NCBI GenBank assembly: GCA_019022495.1 | Contig: JAFEKR010000002.1 | Span: 5,084,001 to 5,148,000, forward strand | Source of the DNA: Epichloe hybrida | Taxonomy: Eukaryota > Ascomycota > Sordariomycetes > Hypocreales > Clavicipitaceae | DNA length: 64,000 nucleotides | Direction: 5' to 3' | Notes under the pieces: generated by a model | Seen by the model: the letters and a program-made list of their open reading frames with translations, nothing else | What the model was told of the DNA's origin: nothing | Database searches by the model: none | Program-made: the position numbers and the translations under genes | Shown: in pieces, positions 35,353 through 48,933 of the stretch | Layout: each line of letters opens with the position of its first letter | How positions within the stretch are numbered: the first letter of the stretch is position 1

Positions 35353-38300
35353 ATGAGCTCGCCGGTGGTGACGGGCCTTACCAACGGGCACTTGTCGCCG
35401 GATGATGCCGTGACATCCACAGTCGTCGTCGAAGCCGGCCCGAGCGATACGGACCTCCCCGATGTTCACGACAGCCCAATGGCTCACTCATCACCTCCAG
35501 ACTCCGAAATACCTGCCCGCGAGACACCAGAGCATGCGGAACGAGATCAAGGATATATGGATAGTGATAATTCTAGCCAAGTCAATGCTTCCGAGGATGC
35601 CGATTTCGATATGCAGGAGAGCGTGGTGTCGCAGCAAGATGATGACGGTGAACAAGATCGGGAGTCTTCAACCGGTTCAAGTAGGGCCTCCAAAAGGAAG
35701 GCAGCCGTGTCAGAAGACGATTTCATTAAGGCAAACCCTGAGCTCTATGGTCTTCGAAGAAGTGTATGCTGTGGTCTATCATTACTATGAGGCATTAAAT
35801 CCTCTGCTAACCATGTACCAGACACGCGCAAGAGAAACAAGAAAAATGGTACCGTGCTGGCTTATGAGGAATGCGGTCTTGTCGCATCGAGCTAACGAAC
35901 CAGTAGATCGACTCTGATGATTTGGACTCAGATGATGATGAACCGACCAATCATCGGCAGGCTAAGCGACGCCGTGTCATCGCATCCCAACCTTGTAAGT
36001 AGTCATTCATACTGACTCGCTCTTCCCTTAACTCAACAACCACATGTTAGTGTCCAAAAGAGCCACACCTATTTTGCAGCCGTCAACAAACGAATCTGAT
36101 TCGGACTCCGATACGTACGGCGGAGCACGGGCAAAGAGCCAACAGAAAAAGGCAAGACTACAAAGAGAGTCGCAACCAGCCCTCGCACTTGCCGAAAAAA
36201 GGTGGTCCAGCCGGCGAGCCGCACAACAGGTACAGCAAGGCATGTACGAAGAAAGCGATGTCGATGACGATGAAGACGAAGCAGACTTGGCTTCAGCTTA
36301 CTACGTGGCCGACTATGTTGACGACTCACCTTACGTTGAGAAAGTGGTCCGACATCGCCTTAAAGATGGGCTCGAACTCCAGTACGATGCAAGCCGTCAC
36401 GACTTTGAATACTTTATCAAGTGGCAAGGCAAATCCCATTTGCATGACTCTTGGGAGACGATTGACTCCTTGCGCAACATGCGCGGGTTTCGCAAGGTCG
36501 AGAATTACTTCAGAAAGGTCGTCGAGCAAGAACTTGACATCCGCTTCGGCGATGACATTCCGCCCGAGGCCAAAGAGCAATTCTTCCTTGACAGGGAGCG
36601 TGATGAAGAAGCTTTTGAAGATTTCACTCAAGTGGAGAGAGTGGTCAACGTCCGCGATGGTGATACGGACACCGAATATTTTGTCAAATGGAAAGGCCTC
36701 ACCTATGAAGAATGCACCTGGGAGCTGGCGTCAGATATCAGCCCCAATTTTCAAGACAAGATTGACCAGTATTTGGACCGATCGTCTCGGTCTTGGCAAT
36801 CGGAAAAACGAGAGACCAACCTCGACACACGGAGCAGGATGGTCAAACTCGAAAAACAGCCCGAGTACATCCAAGGCGGAGAGCTGCGATCATTTCAATT
36901 GAAGGGTCTCAACTTTCTGTGCCTGAACTGGACGAGAGGAAACAATGTCATTTTGGCCGATGAAATGGGCCTGGGAAAAACTGTTCAAACTGTTTCGTTC
37001 CTGAGTTGGCTTCGAAACGAACGTCATCAAGAAGGCCCTTCACTTGTTGTAGCGCCGCTCAGTGTTATTCCAGCTTGGTGTGACACATTTAACCACTGGT
37101 CCCCCGACATCAATTACGTTGTATATCTCGGGCCCGAGGATGCCCGCAACATTATTCGCGAAAACGAGCTGATCGTTGGTGGCAACCCCAAGAAGCCCAA
37201 GTTCAACGTTCTCGTAACCTCGTATGAGTTCATCCTGCAAGACTGGCAATTTCTACAAACAATCAAGTGGCAGACACTTGCCGTTGATGAGGCTCATCGT
37301 TTGAAGAATCGAGAGTCGCAGTTGTACGCAAGACTTGTAGCATTTGGCGTCCCTTGCAAGGTTTTGATTACTGGCACGCCCATTCAAAACAATCTTGCAG
37401 AGCTATCCGCACTGCTGGATTTCTTGAACCCTGGCAAAGTAGTTATTGATGAGGATTTGGACTCTTTGTCTGCGGTCGATGCCCAGGAGAAGTTGCAAGA
37501 ACTCCACAAGTCAATTGCACCATACATCTTGAGACGCACAAAGGAAACAGTCGAATCTGACCTGCCACCGAAGACGGAAAAGATTATCCGTGTCGAGCTG
37601 TCAGACGTTCAATTGGACTACTATAAGAACATCTTGACGAGGAACTACTCGGCCTTGTGTGACGCTTCAGGCGGCCACAAGAATTCCTTGTTAAATATCA
37701 TGATGGAATTGAAGAAGATCAGCAACCACCCATACATGTTCCCTGGCGCCGAAGAACGTGTTCTGGCTGGTAGCATTCGCCGTGAAGATCAGATCAAGGG
37801 ACTAATCACAAGTAGTGGCAAGATGATGCTCTTGGATCAACTACTCTCCAAGTTGAGAAAGGATGGTCATCGCGTTCTCATTTTCAGTCAGATGGTCAAG
37901 ATGCTTGACATTCTTGGAGACTATATGTCATTGCGAGGTTACAAATTCCAGCGCCTCGATGGTACCATTGCCGCCGGTCCTCGTCGCATGGCCATCAACC
38001 ATTTCAACGCCGATGAAAGTGATGACTTCTGCTTTTTGCTCTCAACTCGAGCTGGTGGTCTGGGCATCAATCTGATGACTGCCGACACCGTCGTCATCTT
38101 TGATTCTGACTGGAATCCTCAGGCTGATCTGCAGGCCATGGCTCGTGCTCATCGTATTGGTCAAAAACGACCGGTCAACATTTATCGTCTTGTATCCAAA
38201 GAGACGGTCGAAGAAGAGGTTTTAGAACGAGCCAGGAACAAGCTCCTCTTGGAGTACTTGACCATTCAGGCAGGTGTCACAGATGATGGCAAGGCAGCGT

Positions 38301-39967
38301 TCAAGGAGAAGTTGAGCAGCAAGGGCCTGAAAACGGATGGCCCTTCATCGTCTGAAGATATCCAAATGGTTCTGAAGATGCGATCTTCCAAGATGTTCGA
38401 GCAAAGCGGAAATCAAGAGCGACTCGAACAGCTTGACATTGATTCCATCCTCGAGAATGCTGAGGTCACGAAGACCAAGGTTGATGACAAGATGAATCTC
38501 AGCAGTGGTGGCATTGATTGGGATAACTTTATGCAAATCACGGACGTCAAAGTTGACGAGATCAACCTTGACTGGGACCAAATCATCCCGGCCGAAAGGT
38601 TGGCGGAGATCAAGGCGGACGAAGAGAAGCGACAAAACGACGACTACGTTGCCAAACTTGCGGCCGAGAATGCACCTCGACGAGCTACCATCAAGAGTCG
38701 CAACAAGGAGAATGATCGTGCTGACCGCTTGAAGAAGCGTCAGCGAGAGCAACAACAAGAGGAAGAGGAACAAAGGGCCTTATTAGCCGACCCCAAGCGA
38801 CCACTGGATGACAAGGAGCAACGAAATCTCATCAAGGCCTACTTCCGATTTGGATCCATGGATGACCGCAAAGACGACATTATCCAGGAAGCGAAACTCG
38901 CTGAGAGGGATCATGAATTTGTCAAGTCCGTCTTGGACGACTTCATCAAGGCCGCGCAGGAAGCTGTTGAGGAAAACAGCTTGAAACTTGCAGAGGAGGA
39001 GAAGAAGACTGGCAAAAGTCTTACCAAGAAGGATAGGAAAGCTGTGCTTATTGACTTTGGCGAGCTCAAGAAGGTGAACGCCGAAACAGCAATCGAACGA
39101 CCCAAGCAACTTCAGCTTTTACGCAACGCTATTCAGAGCCAAAGTGATTGGAAAACCTTCCGCCTTCCCGACGCCACGAAAGCTGCCAACTATACGTGCT
39201 CTTGGGGGGCCAAGGAGGACGCGATGCTCCTAGTAGGCATCGACAAGCATGGCTTTGGTGCTTGGGTGCAGATTCGTGATGATGCAGACCTCGACATGCA
39301 AGAGAAGCTATTCCTGGAGGAGCACAGAGTTGGCAAGAAGGAAGAGCGAAACAAAGCCAACGACAAACTCAAAGCACCGGGTGCTGTGCACCTTGTCAGG
39401 CGCTCCGAGTACTTGCTCTCTGTACTGCAATCCAAATACTCCACTGACCGAACAGCGCAGCGAGTCGTGGACAACCATCATCGGAACAACAAGAAGCACA
39501 ACGTCGCCAATGGGCATCGTGGGAGTGGAACTGCGTCACCTGCTCCCCATACCGTCAAGAAGCATCGTGATAGGGACCATGATGACCATCGTGGCCGCAG
39601 CAATGTTGATGAACGAGGGACGTCCAAACCTGACTTCAAACGAAAGCATGCTTCGTACGAAGATGACCGAAGTCCAAAGCACCGTCGCATAGAAGACAGT
39701 CGTCGCTCAAACAAATATGGTATAGATCGAGACCGGGACCGGGATCGGGATCGGGAACGTGACCGGGCCGATGCTCGTCGCCGTGATGATCGCCGACGTG
39801 ATGACGACAGATATCGCGATAGAGACCGAGATCGAGACCGCGAGAGGGATAGAGATCGGGATAGGGATAGGGATAGGGACCGTGATCGTGATCGCGAACG
39901 GGACCGCGACAGAGATTTTCGTCGTGAGCGAGATCGTGACTATGGCCGTGATCACGGTCGTGACCGT

Positions 39968-40006
<39 letters not shown>

Positions 40007-40516
40007 TTTGATCGAGACTCGCACCCTCAAGATGAGCGCAGAGCGAAGGCGCTCCGCCGGCTAGATGAACTCCGCCGCATCGGCGACAACAAGGATCAAC
40101 GAGACAGGGACAATGAGGCCATGATTTGGTACCTTCTCAAGCCTGTGCGTGAGAATTTCGAGCGGATATTGTCCACCACCAAAGACAATGTCAAATCAAG
40201 CAAAGAGCGTGCGGCGATTTTCGGAACAGAGTTGGTTGCTATCGGCACTTTCCTGGATGAGCGGCTTGCAGTTACGGCAGCGGATGAGGGTCTCAAAAAC
40301 AACTTTTGGTACGCATACACACGTGTGGCTTACATGTATCTACGACTTAAGGAGACAAATACTCACATTATTTACAGGGATTTCTTGGCTGCTTTGTGGC
40401 CGGTTGACGATACTAGCAAGAGCGTCACAGGCAAAAGATTGAGCAACATGTATCGAACGCTTCACGCGCGCAACAAGGAGACGGGGTCAAGCTCTGCACG
40501 GACCAACGGAGCCTAA
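35353..40516 (+). CDS. CHD1: Chromodomain-helicase remodeller Chd1
   Basis: Exons 35353-35763, 35822-35848, 35907-35994 and 36051-40516 give 1663 aa. Order: acidic Ser-rich N-terminus; tandem chromodomains (from about residue 269 and about 367, with EYFVKWKGLTYEECTWE); SNF2 ATPase with DEMGLGKT near 478 and DEAH in VDEAHRLKN near 588; helicase C-lobe with RAHRIGQ; SANT/SLIDE DNA-binding region near 1230 (LVGIDKHGFGAW); an Arg-Asp/Arg-Glu repeat at about 1400-1500; and the C-terminal CHCT domain (WYLLKPVRENFERI) from about 1522. Chd1 spaces nucleosomes behind RNA polymerase II. The first three introns are 56-58 nt and close in frame; exon 2 is only 27 nt. The RD/RE repeat is an insertion between otherwise conserved domains. 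Confidence 0.95.
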
Positions 40517-41379
40517 GGAACTTGTTTTGAGTAGTGACATCCCTGGCATTGCTCGAGGGGTTGTCGACAGCTGTGGTGTTTGAGTGGATGTTTGATTGAT
40601 TTGTGGCTGTACGCACAAGGCATTGTTCTGCATGAAGCGGCGTTTTTTTGGCACAATGGGTAGCATTGGAAGGTTATGGCGTGGAACAAAAAACAGATTT
40701 TTTTTTTTTTCGAAAGAGACAACATACCCGGATTTGCATGGTGGACGATTTCTGAGGAGGATATCATAATGGATGGGGGGGGGGGGACGGTTGGTGGAAT
40801 GAAATGTGCGGACTATTGTGACCCGGGATGGTGAAAGGTTTTGTTGGACAGGGCAGTTGTTCGGTATTCTGGCAAGGCACAAGAAGCGGCTTGTCATTTG
40901 ACACACTGTCCGAGATTCTCATGTTGCAAGCAGAGGCGGGTACCGTGTACACATATGCGCGTGGGCAAAGCAGTGTTCCAACAATAGTCATGACGATAGA
41001 ATCGTTTGAAGCCGCAGGCAGTACTGAGGATGGATGGATGAGACGCCCGGGGGGGGGGGGGGCACTGGCCATGGTAAATAAATCCGTGACATTGTCAATT
41101 CTTTGATCGTGACTTGCCGGGGGTCGTATTTGAGAGCGAGACGAAGCACAATCATGTCGTGACTTGGACTAGCAGCTTTCCCCGACCATTGAGTACTTGT
41201 GTAGGAGGAATAGGGGGGGGGGGGGGGGGTTTGGTGTTTTGCGAGGGACGAATCGCTACAAGCTGGGGATGCATACGTCTCGTAGATTCCTTTTTTTTTT
41301 CACAAATTCTTCTCGGTTTAATTTTTCGAACATGGATAGCTATGCTAGATGGTACAAAATATCATGTACAATGAAGCAG
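40517..41379. other. Convergent 3' region CHD1 / PEX1 with poly-G tracts
   Basis: No gene. Contains poly-G runs near 40777-40787, 41050-41061 and an 18-G run at about 41213-41230, plus T/A homopolymers. Confidence 0.7.
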
Positions 41380-44300
41380 CTACATGAGACTACTCCGGCC
41401 GCCAATCTCCATGCTTGCCTGCCCGTCCTTCATCTGTCCGCTTCTGCCGACGACGAACTCGTGATAGATGGTGTGCAGACGAGCCCTCTCCTCGTTGCTG
41501 ATGCTGGCGCGCGTGTTGGCCAGCGCCTTGACAAGGTGGTGCCATGCAATGACGACTTCTCTCTGCTCGGCGGCGGCAGAAGTGTCCTTGTTGGTCTCGG
41601 ACTCGGACCCGGGCGGTCTGTACCTTTCCCCTTTCCTGGCTTGCTTGGTGTTTTTACGGGCGAGCCTGATCTGCTCCAGCTTGGACACGATGGCTGCGTT
41701 TTCGACGAGAGCCGCGGATTTGCTCTGCGGGACGGTGTCGTCGGAGGAGTGAACCGGGTCGGTGCCGTAACGGAACTGGACGTAGCTGGGTGTTGAGTCT
41801 TGAGCTGCCGCGTTTGCGTTCGTGTTCGTGTTCGTGTTCGTGTCCTTGTCCTTGTTGCTGCTTGCGCCGTGGCGGGAGTTGCCGGTGCCGGCAGGGCCGT
41901 TGTTGACGTCGAGAACATCGTGGATGGCCTCGAGTTGCGCGTTGGAGACGAGCGCCTGCAGATCGGCGCCGGAGAGGCCTTCGGTTCGGCGAGCAATCTC
42001 TGTCAGGCCGTCGTCGCCCGAGTCCGCGAGCTCGCTGGACAGACGGACCTTTTGGAAAAGCGCCTTGATGATGTCCAGGCGATCTTCTAGTGAGGGGAGG
42101 TCACAGAGAAGGGACTTGTCGAGGCGACCGGGTCGGAGGAGAGCAGGGTCGATGAGGTCGGGCCGAGAGGTGGCTGCCAGGACGTACACTCCCGACAGTC
42201 CCTCTGCTCCGTCCATCTGCGTGAGAAGCTGGTTCACGACACGATCCGTCACGCCAGTAGAGTCGTGCCCTCTCTTGGGCGCGATGGAGTCGAACTCGTC
42301 AAAGAACAACACACACGGCCTGGCAGCCTGAGCTCGGTCGAACAGGTCGCGCACGCTCTTTTCCGAGGCACCAATGTACTTGTTGAGGATCTCGGGACCC
42401 TTGACGCTGATGAAGTTGAGGCCGCATTCGCCGGCCACGGCGCTCGCCAGCAGCGTTTTGCCACATCCGGGGTAGCCGTACAGCAAGAGACCGGATCGGA
42501 GGCGGAGGGGACATTGCGCGAAGATGGGAGCGTACTTGGTGGGATACTCGAGTGTCTCCAGCAATACTCGACGCGTCTCTTGCAGGCCTCCGATGGATTT
42601 GAATGTCGTCGTGGAGCTTTGGAGTGGCACGTTTCGCAGGGACGCCGGGGTGAAGCCTTTGAGGGCAGTGTCAAAATCAACACGGCCGAGACGGATCGCG
42701 CTGTCGGCAGCATCGTTTGGAAAGTCTGCAATGGATCGCACGATGGCGGCGTTCCGGGCTCTCGATACCAACACGCTTAAATCGCCCGGCATGTAGCCGT
42801 CCGTCAGGCCTGCCATGTCGAGGAAGTCCAGATCAGAGTCGATGATGAAGCCGGCGGATTTGGATCTTGGCTTCTCGGAGCCTGCGCCGTGCAGCCATGC
42901 CTCGCTGTCGTCCGTCATGGCACCGCCGCCATCGGACGTCGGAGGGCGGCTGAGATTGCTGTCCAGGTCGTCGGTATCTCCGTCTCCTGGGATAGATCCC
43001 TGCCGGGCAATCGACTCCATCACCCTCCTCCTTGCCTCCTTGTCCGGGGCCTTGAGCTCGATGATCTCCCTCACAACGTGACCGCTGACGACGACGTTGT
43101 TGAGCGAGCCCTTCCCTTCGGCAGTAGCAAGCAGGACGATGCCACTGTCCCGCGCGCAGAACTGCCTGACAACAGAGCGGACGGTTTCGCTGATTTGCCT
43201 GCTTCGGCCGTTGTCGTTGCCAACTTGGAGCTCCGTCTCCACGGGACACAGCTTATCCAGATCGTCCAGCACGACGACGGACCTTCCACCGAGTCGTGCT
43301 CCCCAGCTCGCCGACATGAAAATCCGTGTCAGCGTCTCCTTGATCGTAGATGTCCTGGTTTCGTCGTTGACGAGCTTGCGGCATGAGAAATACAAGCTGT
43401 AAAAGAGCGTCTCCCGTCTCAACCTCTCTGCCATGTGTTTCGCCACAGATGTCTTGCCAGAACCCTTGGCCCCGGTCAACAGGACTGATGACAGATGCGC
43501 GAGCTGCTTCTGAAGATTTTCGAGCAAGGAGTCGATGCCGACCAGGAGAGAGTCGTTCTTGGGCAGCAACTCAAAAACATCAGACTCGGTCATCCATGGT
43601 GGGCGAGTCTGGGGCTGCTGAAACTCGATCTGAGTCTTGTCATCCAGGCCCGCCGCCCAGAGCGTCGCATCCCTACCATGATCCTGAGACGCATGCTCCG
43701 AGCTATATTCAAACTTCAAGAAGCCGCCCTCCCATCCCTGCGGAGCCTCCAGTTCGCTGTAGACTCCCACCACCATGCCATCCGTGATTGGTCCCTGCAA
43801 GAGACCTTCTGTGTTTTTGGTGCCGGAATACAAGTGGCGGAAGCGTTTCGCTGATTCCTCCTTCTCGGCCTTGGAGTCGCTACCGAATTTCAAGCCCTCG
43901 TTCGGCCTTGAGCTGCTGGCAAAGGGATACACTTTCACACTTTGAACCGCCCCCTTGGGGAGCGGTGGTGACGCCGCCTGAACTTTGACAACACCACCTA
44001 CAATTCCTGGACAGCCCAATACCGCGCACAGGGGCGACGACAAGGCCGCCGTTTGTCCGTCAGGAGGGTCGTCCCAAGGTTTTAGGCGCGCCACAACTTT
44101 TGATGAGGCCATTGTGTTCGAGGGACCGGTCCCATCTTCAGCTTGTGGTTTCTGCAGCCCGGCTGGCTTGATGATGTCGACGGCGACGTATTTGACGCCT
44201 CGGAATGGGGTTGCAAGCAGGCGCTCGCCATCGACCCAGATACTGATATCTGGGTTTAACGGACCATCATCGAACCATTCTCTGCAGGCCGTTCGCTCAA

Positions 44301-45187
44301 TAGCCCGAAGGAACATTGTAGGTTTCGGCTCTTCCCTGGCGCTCTTTCTTCGGACAGTGCTGCCTCCACTACGCCTAGATTTTGAGGTGCTGGCAACGCT
44401 GCGGTGGTCGCCGCTGCTCTGCGAAGTCTTGGTCCTGGTTTTGGGCGCCACAATGACTTCGGCATTGGGAGATAGCTTGACGAAGGCAACATGGGGCGCC
44501 GGCGCGGGGTCTAGCGACACAACCTTGATACTGGCAGTAGATGTAGGTGAGAGATGCAAAGTCAGCGGGTGAGGAGCCACGGCCGTTGATCCATCGTTGT
44601 AAGCCGGGTTGGGAAGCGCGCGAATCTGCGACTGCAGGTTCAGTTCAAGAAAAGTGGCATGAAGCTCGATGATTTCCCAATCTTCGGGGGTCAACGGTTC
44701 GATATTGATGGTGTGTGCGACGGGCGGATCGACGTGTACGGTTGCCGTGACCTTTTGGCCTTCTGAGAGCTCCAGGGTGCTCGCCAGCGTCGCATCGATT
44801 TCCACGACCTGGACCTCCTGGTCTCGAGATCCTCGGCCGCCGCTGATGCCATCGCGGCTCACAAGAGGTGCGGTACGTCGCTTGCTTGGCATTCCAGTCC
44901 ATCCCACGAAGATGGACTGTAGAGGAGCTGAGGGGCCCCCAGAATGGACAGATTTGTAGCTAAGCTCGACGATGACATTTTGAACCGGCTGCAAGACAAG
45001 ATTGACAAGTCAGAAAGCGCCGAGGTTCCGCATCACAAGGAGGAGGAGGAGGAGGAGGAATGAGCCGTACCGTGTTCAGATTGAGAAGCAGCGAGACGAG
45101 CGAAGACGGAAGATTGACCAAGCAGTTCTTCAGGTGGACCAGTGAGAGCTCGGCCGCGGCAGACTGCGCATTCTTTCTGGAAACCAT
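41380..45187 (-). CDS. PEX1: Peroxisomal AAA ATPase Pex1
   Basis: Exons (complement) 45187-45071 and 44988-41380 give 1241 aa. The N-terminal domain (LKNCLVNLPSSLVSLLLNLN, then FVGWTGM and the EDWEIIELHA block) is the Pex1/NSF-type adaptor domain. Two AAA modules follow: D1 with GAKGSGKTS near residue 545 and VVVLDDLDKL; D2 with GYPGCGKT near 877, FFDEFDSIAPKRG near 936 and the second region of homology ATSRPDLIDPALLRPGRLD. With Pex6 it forms the motor that extracts ubiquitinated Pex5 from the peroxisome membrane. The 82-nt intron has a GTACGG donor; its removal yields NLNTPVQNVIVELSY. The start is the only in-frame ATG upstream of the conserved N-terminus. Divergent from MCM7, convergent with CHD1. 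Confidence 0.93.
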
Positions 45188-45724
45188 CCTGAGCAGCGCA
45201 GTAGCATGGCCGAGGGACGCACGCAAGTTCGCGATGGAAGCAGACGTGATCAAAACCGGGGGAGAGACGGGACGACCCGCCGACGCCAGGCCGAGGTAAA
45301 GAATGCATGTATGTAATCCGTATGTGTACATGTACAAGTGAATCCACGTGCCGACTAGAAGTAGAGACTCTGCCTTTCTTGTGGCTGACTGGGTTGTGTG
45401 GTTCGTGTGGCTTGTGTGGCTTTTGTGGCGCTTTGCTGCGGGCTTAATTGATTTTCCAGCGGCACAGACGCGACTTGAGCTTGCGACGCGAAAAGTCGCG
45501 TCTGATTCGCGATGGCCCGCCAACTCGCCTCCGTCTTGCATCCCTGCACAATCTCGACCCCCCGGCCTACCCATACTCCCATCCCATCCATCCCATCCAT
45601 CCCATTCTCAAAGGTCGCGAGCTGTCGCGATTGCATCTGCGCAGCCATCATCCGTCATCACTGTCGCTGTCACCATCGCCGTCACCGTCACTAGCAGCAG
45701 CAGCAGCAGCAGCAGCAGTCCAGC
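45188..45724. promoter_or_regulatory. Divergent promoter PEX1 / MCM7 with MCB-like cluster
   Basis: Between the starts, ACGCGA occurs at 45468-45473 and 45486-45491 (the latter ACGCGAAAA, MCB/SCB-like) and as TCGCGT at 45496-45501, with TTCGCG at 45506-45511. MBF/DSC1-type factors bind ACGCG cores and drive MCM genes at G1/S in yeasts; function here is inferred. A CAG microsatellite lies at about 45693-45719, just before the MCM7 ATG. Confidence 0.55.
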
Positions 45725-48519
45725 ATGGCGCTCCGTGAATTCAAAGCCCCCGTAGACTACGAGGCCCAGCAAAGTTTGTCCCCCTCGACCTTCCCGACCT
45801 CCCTTCCCGATCTCGTGCGCATATATACAGCCGTCTTGTTTGTGGTAGGCGCTAACAATTACCAGAGGGCTTCGAGGAGTTCCTCAAGGACTTCAAGACG
45901 TCTCCCGAACACACCATAACAACGGCCATGGGAGACATCACAATCGGTGAAGATGACTTCAGCGACGAAAACGACCTCATGGACGAAGACGAAGAGTATG
46001 GCAGCCGCCGACGCCAGGATAGACAGCGCCAGAAGACCCCACAACACAAGTACAAGGATTTATTGCAGAAGCTGGCCGATAGGTCAATCGATCAAGTTGT
46101 AATTGATCTGGACGACTTGGCATCTGTAAGCAGCAACCCGTGCCATCGCAAATCGCACTCGCACTCGCACTCGCACTCGTCTTGATCATCAATTCTAACC
46201 AGCATATGCAAAGTGGGAGGGCCAATACATAGAAGAACATGAACCATTGCATTTGGTGGATTCGATCGAATTGAATACGAAGCACTATGTTGACATCCTC
46301 TCCAAAGCCGTGGACAATGTCATGCCACAACCAAGCATAGATGTCAAGTAAGAAGAGCACGCTGATATGCACAACAGACCAGATCCCCACTAACATGCAA
46401 GTGAAGCTTCAAAGACGATGTCCTCGACGTCCTCATGGCCCGTCGACAAGCTCGCAATCGCGAACTACAAGAAGCCGCGGAGAGAGACCCAACTATCGAG
46501 GATGACAAGTTCCCAGCCGAGCTTGTGCGACGCTACACCCTCGTCTTCAAGCCCAGATCTGGCACCGCAGATAAACCTGCCAAGGCTTTGGCCGTCCGTC
46601 AGGTTCGGGGTGAACATCTGGGCAACCTCATCACTGTCAGGGCGATTGCGACCCGAGTCTCAGACGTGAAACCCATTGTTCAAGTCAGCGCTTACACCTG
46701 CGATCGCTGTGGATGCGAGATCTTCCAGCCCGTCTCCGATAAACAGTACGGCCCCTTGACAATGTGCCCGTCCCAGATTTGCCAACAGAACCAGTCCAAA
46801 GGCCAGCTGAACCCCTCGACGAGAGCCTCCAAATTCTTACCGTTCCAAGAAGTCAAGGTTCAAGAAATGGCCGAGCAAGTTCCCATTGGCCAGATTCCTC
46901 GTTCCCTGACGGTCCTGTGCCATGGCAGCCTGGTGCGCCAAATCAATCCGGGCGATGTCGTTGATATTTCCGGCATCTTCCTGCCCACGCCATACACGGG
47001 GTTCAAGGCCATGAAAGCTGGTCTGTTGACCGACACCTACCTGGAAGCCCACCACGTTCATCAACACAAGAAGGCCTACAGCGAGATGATTATAGACCCA
47101 AGATTGGTACGGCGCATTGACAAGTATCGACAGACTGGCCAGGTCTACGAATTGCTTGCCAAGTCGATAGCGCCCGAAATCTACGGTCACTTGGACGTCA
47201 AGAAGGCGCTGCTGCTGCTGCTGATTGGTGGCGTCACCAAGGAGATGGGCGACGGTATGAAGATTCGTGGTGATATCAATATTTGTTTGATGGGCGATCC
47301 CGGTGTTGCCAAGTCCCAGCTTCTCAAGTACATCTCAAAGGTGGCTCCCCGAGGCGTCTATACCTCTGGCCGTGGAAGCAGTGGTGTTGGTCTGACGGCT
47401 GCCGTCATGCGAGATCCCGTCACGGATGAAATGGTTCTCGAGGGCGGTGCTCTCGTTCTTGCTGACAATGGCATCTGCTGCATCGACGAATTCGACAAGA
47501 TGGACGAGACAGACAGAACAGCCATTCACGAAGTCATGGAACAACAAACAATCTCCATATCCAAGGCTGGGATTTCCACGACTCTCAACGCCCGAACCTC
47601 CATCCTGGCAGCTGCCAATCCCATCTACGGACGATACAACCCCCGCATCTCGCCCGTCGAGAATATCAATCTCCCCGCCGCTCTCCTGTCACGTTTCGAC
47701 GTCATGTTCCTTCTCCTCGATACTCCGTCCCGCGACTCGGATGAGCAGCTGGCCAAACACGTTGCCTATGTGCACATGCACAACCGCCACCCGGACATCG
47801 GCACCGACAATGTTGTTTTCAGCCCTCACGAGGTACGCTCCTACGTCGCCCAAGCACGAACATACCGCCCTGTCGTTCCAGAGTCCGTCTCGGACTACAT
47901 GGTCAAGACATATGTGCGACTCCGAGATCAGCAGCAGCGCGCCGAGAAGAAGGGCAAGCAGTTCACCCACACGACGCCCAGAACCCTTCTTGGTGTCGTT
48001 CGTCTGGCACAGGCCCTCGCTCGCCTTCGCTTCAGCGGCCAGGTGTGCCAGGACGACGTCGACGAGGCCCTGCGTCTCATCGAAGCCAGCAAGGAGAGTC
48101 TGAATTCGGAATCCGGCCCTGGCCGCCGCGGCTTGAATGCCAGCAGCAGAATATACAATCTCGTCAAGGCTCTCGCCGACTCTGGCGCCTGTCGCGCTGA
48201 CGACGCCCAGGACGACGATCTCGGCGTTGAGCTGAGCATGCGCAAGGTCAAGGAGCGTGTGATTGCCAAGGGTTTCACAGAGGACCAGTGGCTGAACGCA
48301 TTGGAAGAATACACCACACTTGATGTAAGTGGAAAAAAATTTGCCCTTGTGACGTCCGCTCCCAATTATCAGCTCTTTCCATCGTATAAAAAGTATCATG
48401 GAATATAATAAAAAACCCTCACTAACAAATGTACTCGATAGGTGTGGCAAACCACGGGCAACGGAGCCAGATTGATATTTGTCACGGCTGGCAATGACGA
48501 GGATGGCATGGATGATTAA
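45725..48519 (+). CDS. MCM7: MCM2-7 helicase subunit Mcm7
   Basis: Exons 45725-45773, 45866-46125, 46214-46347, 46407-48324 and 48442-48519 give 812 aa, the usual Mcm7 length. The N-terminus [16 protein letters not shown] is followed by an acidic stretch, the zinc finger (YTCDRCGCE ... CPSQIC, about residues 243-272), [15 protein letters not shown], Walker A GDPGVAKS near 443, Walker B CIDEFDKM near 506 and arginine finger SRFD near 576. It is part of the replicative helicase loaded at origins. Intron 2 (46126-46213) places a CTAAC branch immediately before a CAG; the frame demands the next AG (CAAAG) instead. The last intron has a GTAAGT donor and removes a readable but non-conserved tail. 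Divergent from PEX1. Confidence 0.94.
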
Positions 48520-48933
48520 AAGGGAGTCTTACGCCCGGGGGGGGGGGGGGCTACAGGCCATTTTATTTTATTATCTTGTATCTTGCCTTTTTTCTCCGGC
48601 GTTTATTGGTAAATGGTACACGTTGTCAACGATCAAATAGGGCAAAAGGGATGGAAGAGCCGACCATGAACGAGGTCAATGCTACGAGACCATGGAAGAC
48701 AATGAAATCGCATCGCAAGCAGAAGAGGGGGGTATCGATGGATGGAATTTCCACGTTCCCATTTCGCCGTGTATTCATCTCTGGTCAACCCAAGGGATTA
48801 ATGTGACGAGGCACTCGCTGTGCGGAAGATTTGTACATTCTTTGGTCCCAAGTATAGTACAGTTTTCTACAAGACGGGTTGGTTTGGGTTGAGCCGGTTG
48901 AGATGTTGTTAACCAAGACTGCTTTTCTTGCTT
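48520..48933. other. Convergent 3' region MCM7 / RSM23
   Basis: No gene seen; a G-run of about 13 sits 20 bp beyond the MCM7 stop (about 48538-48550). Confidence 0.6.
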
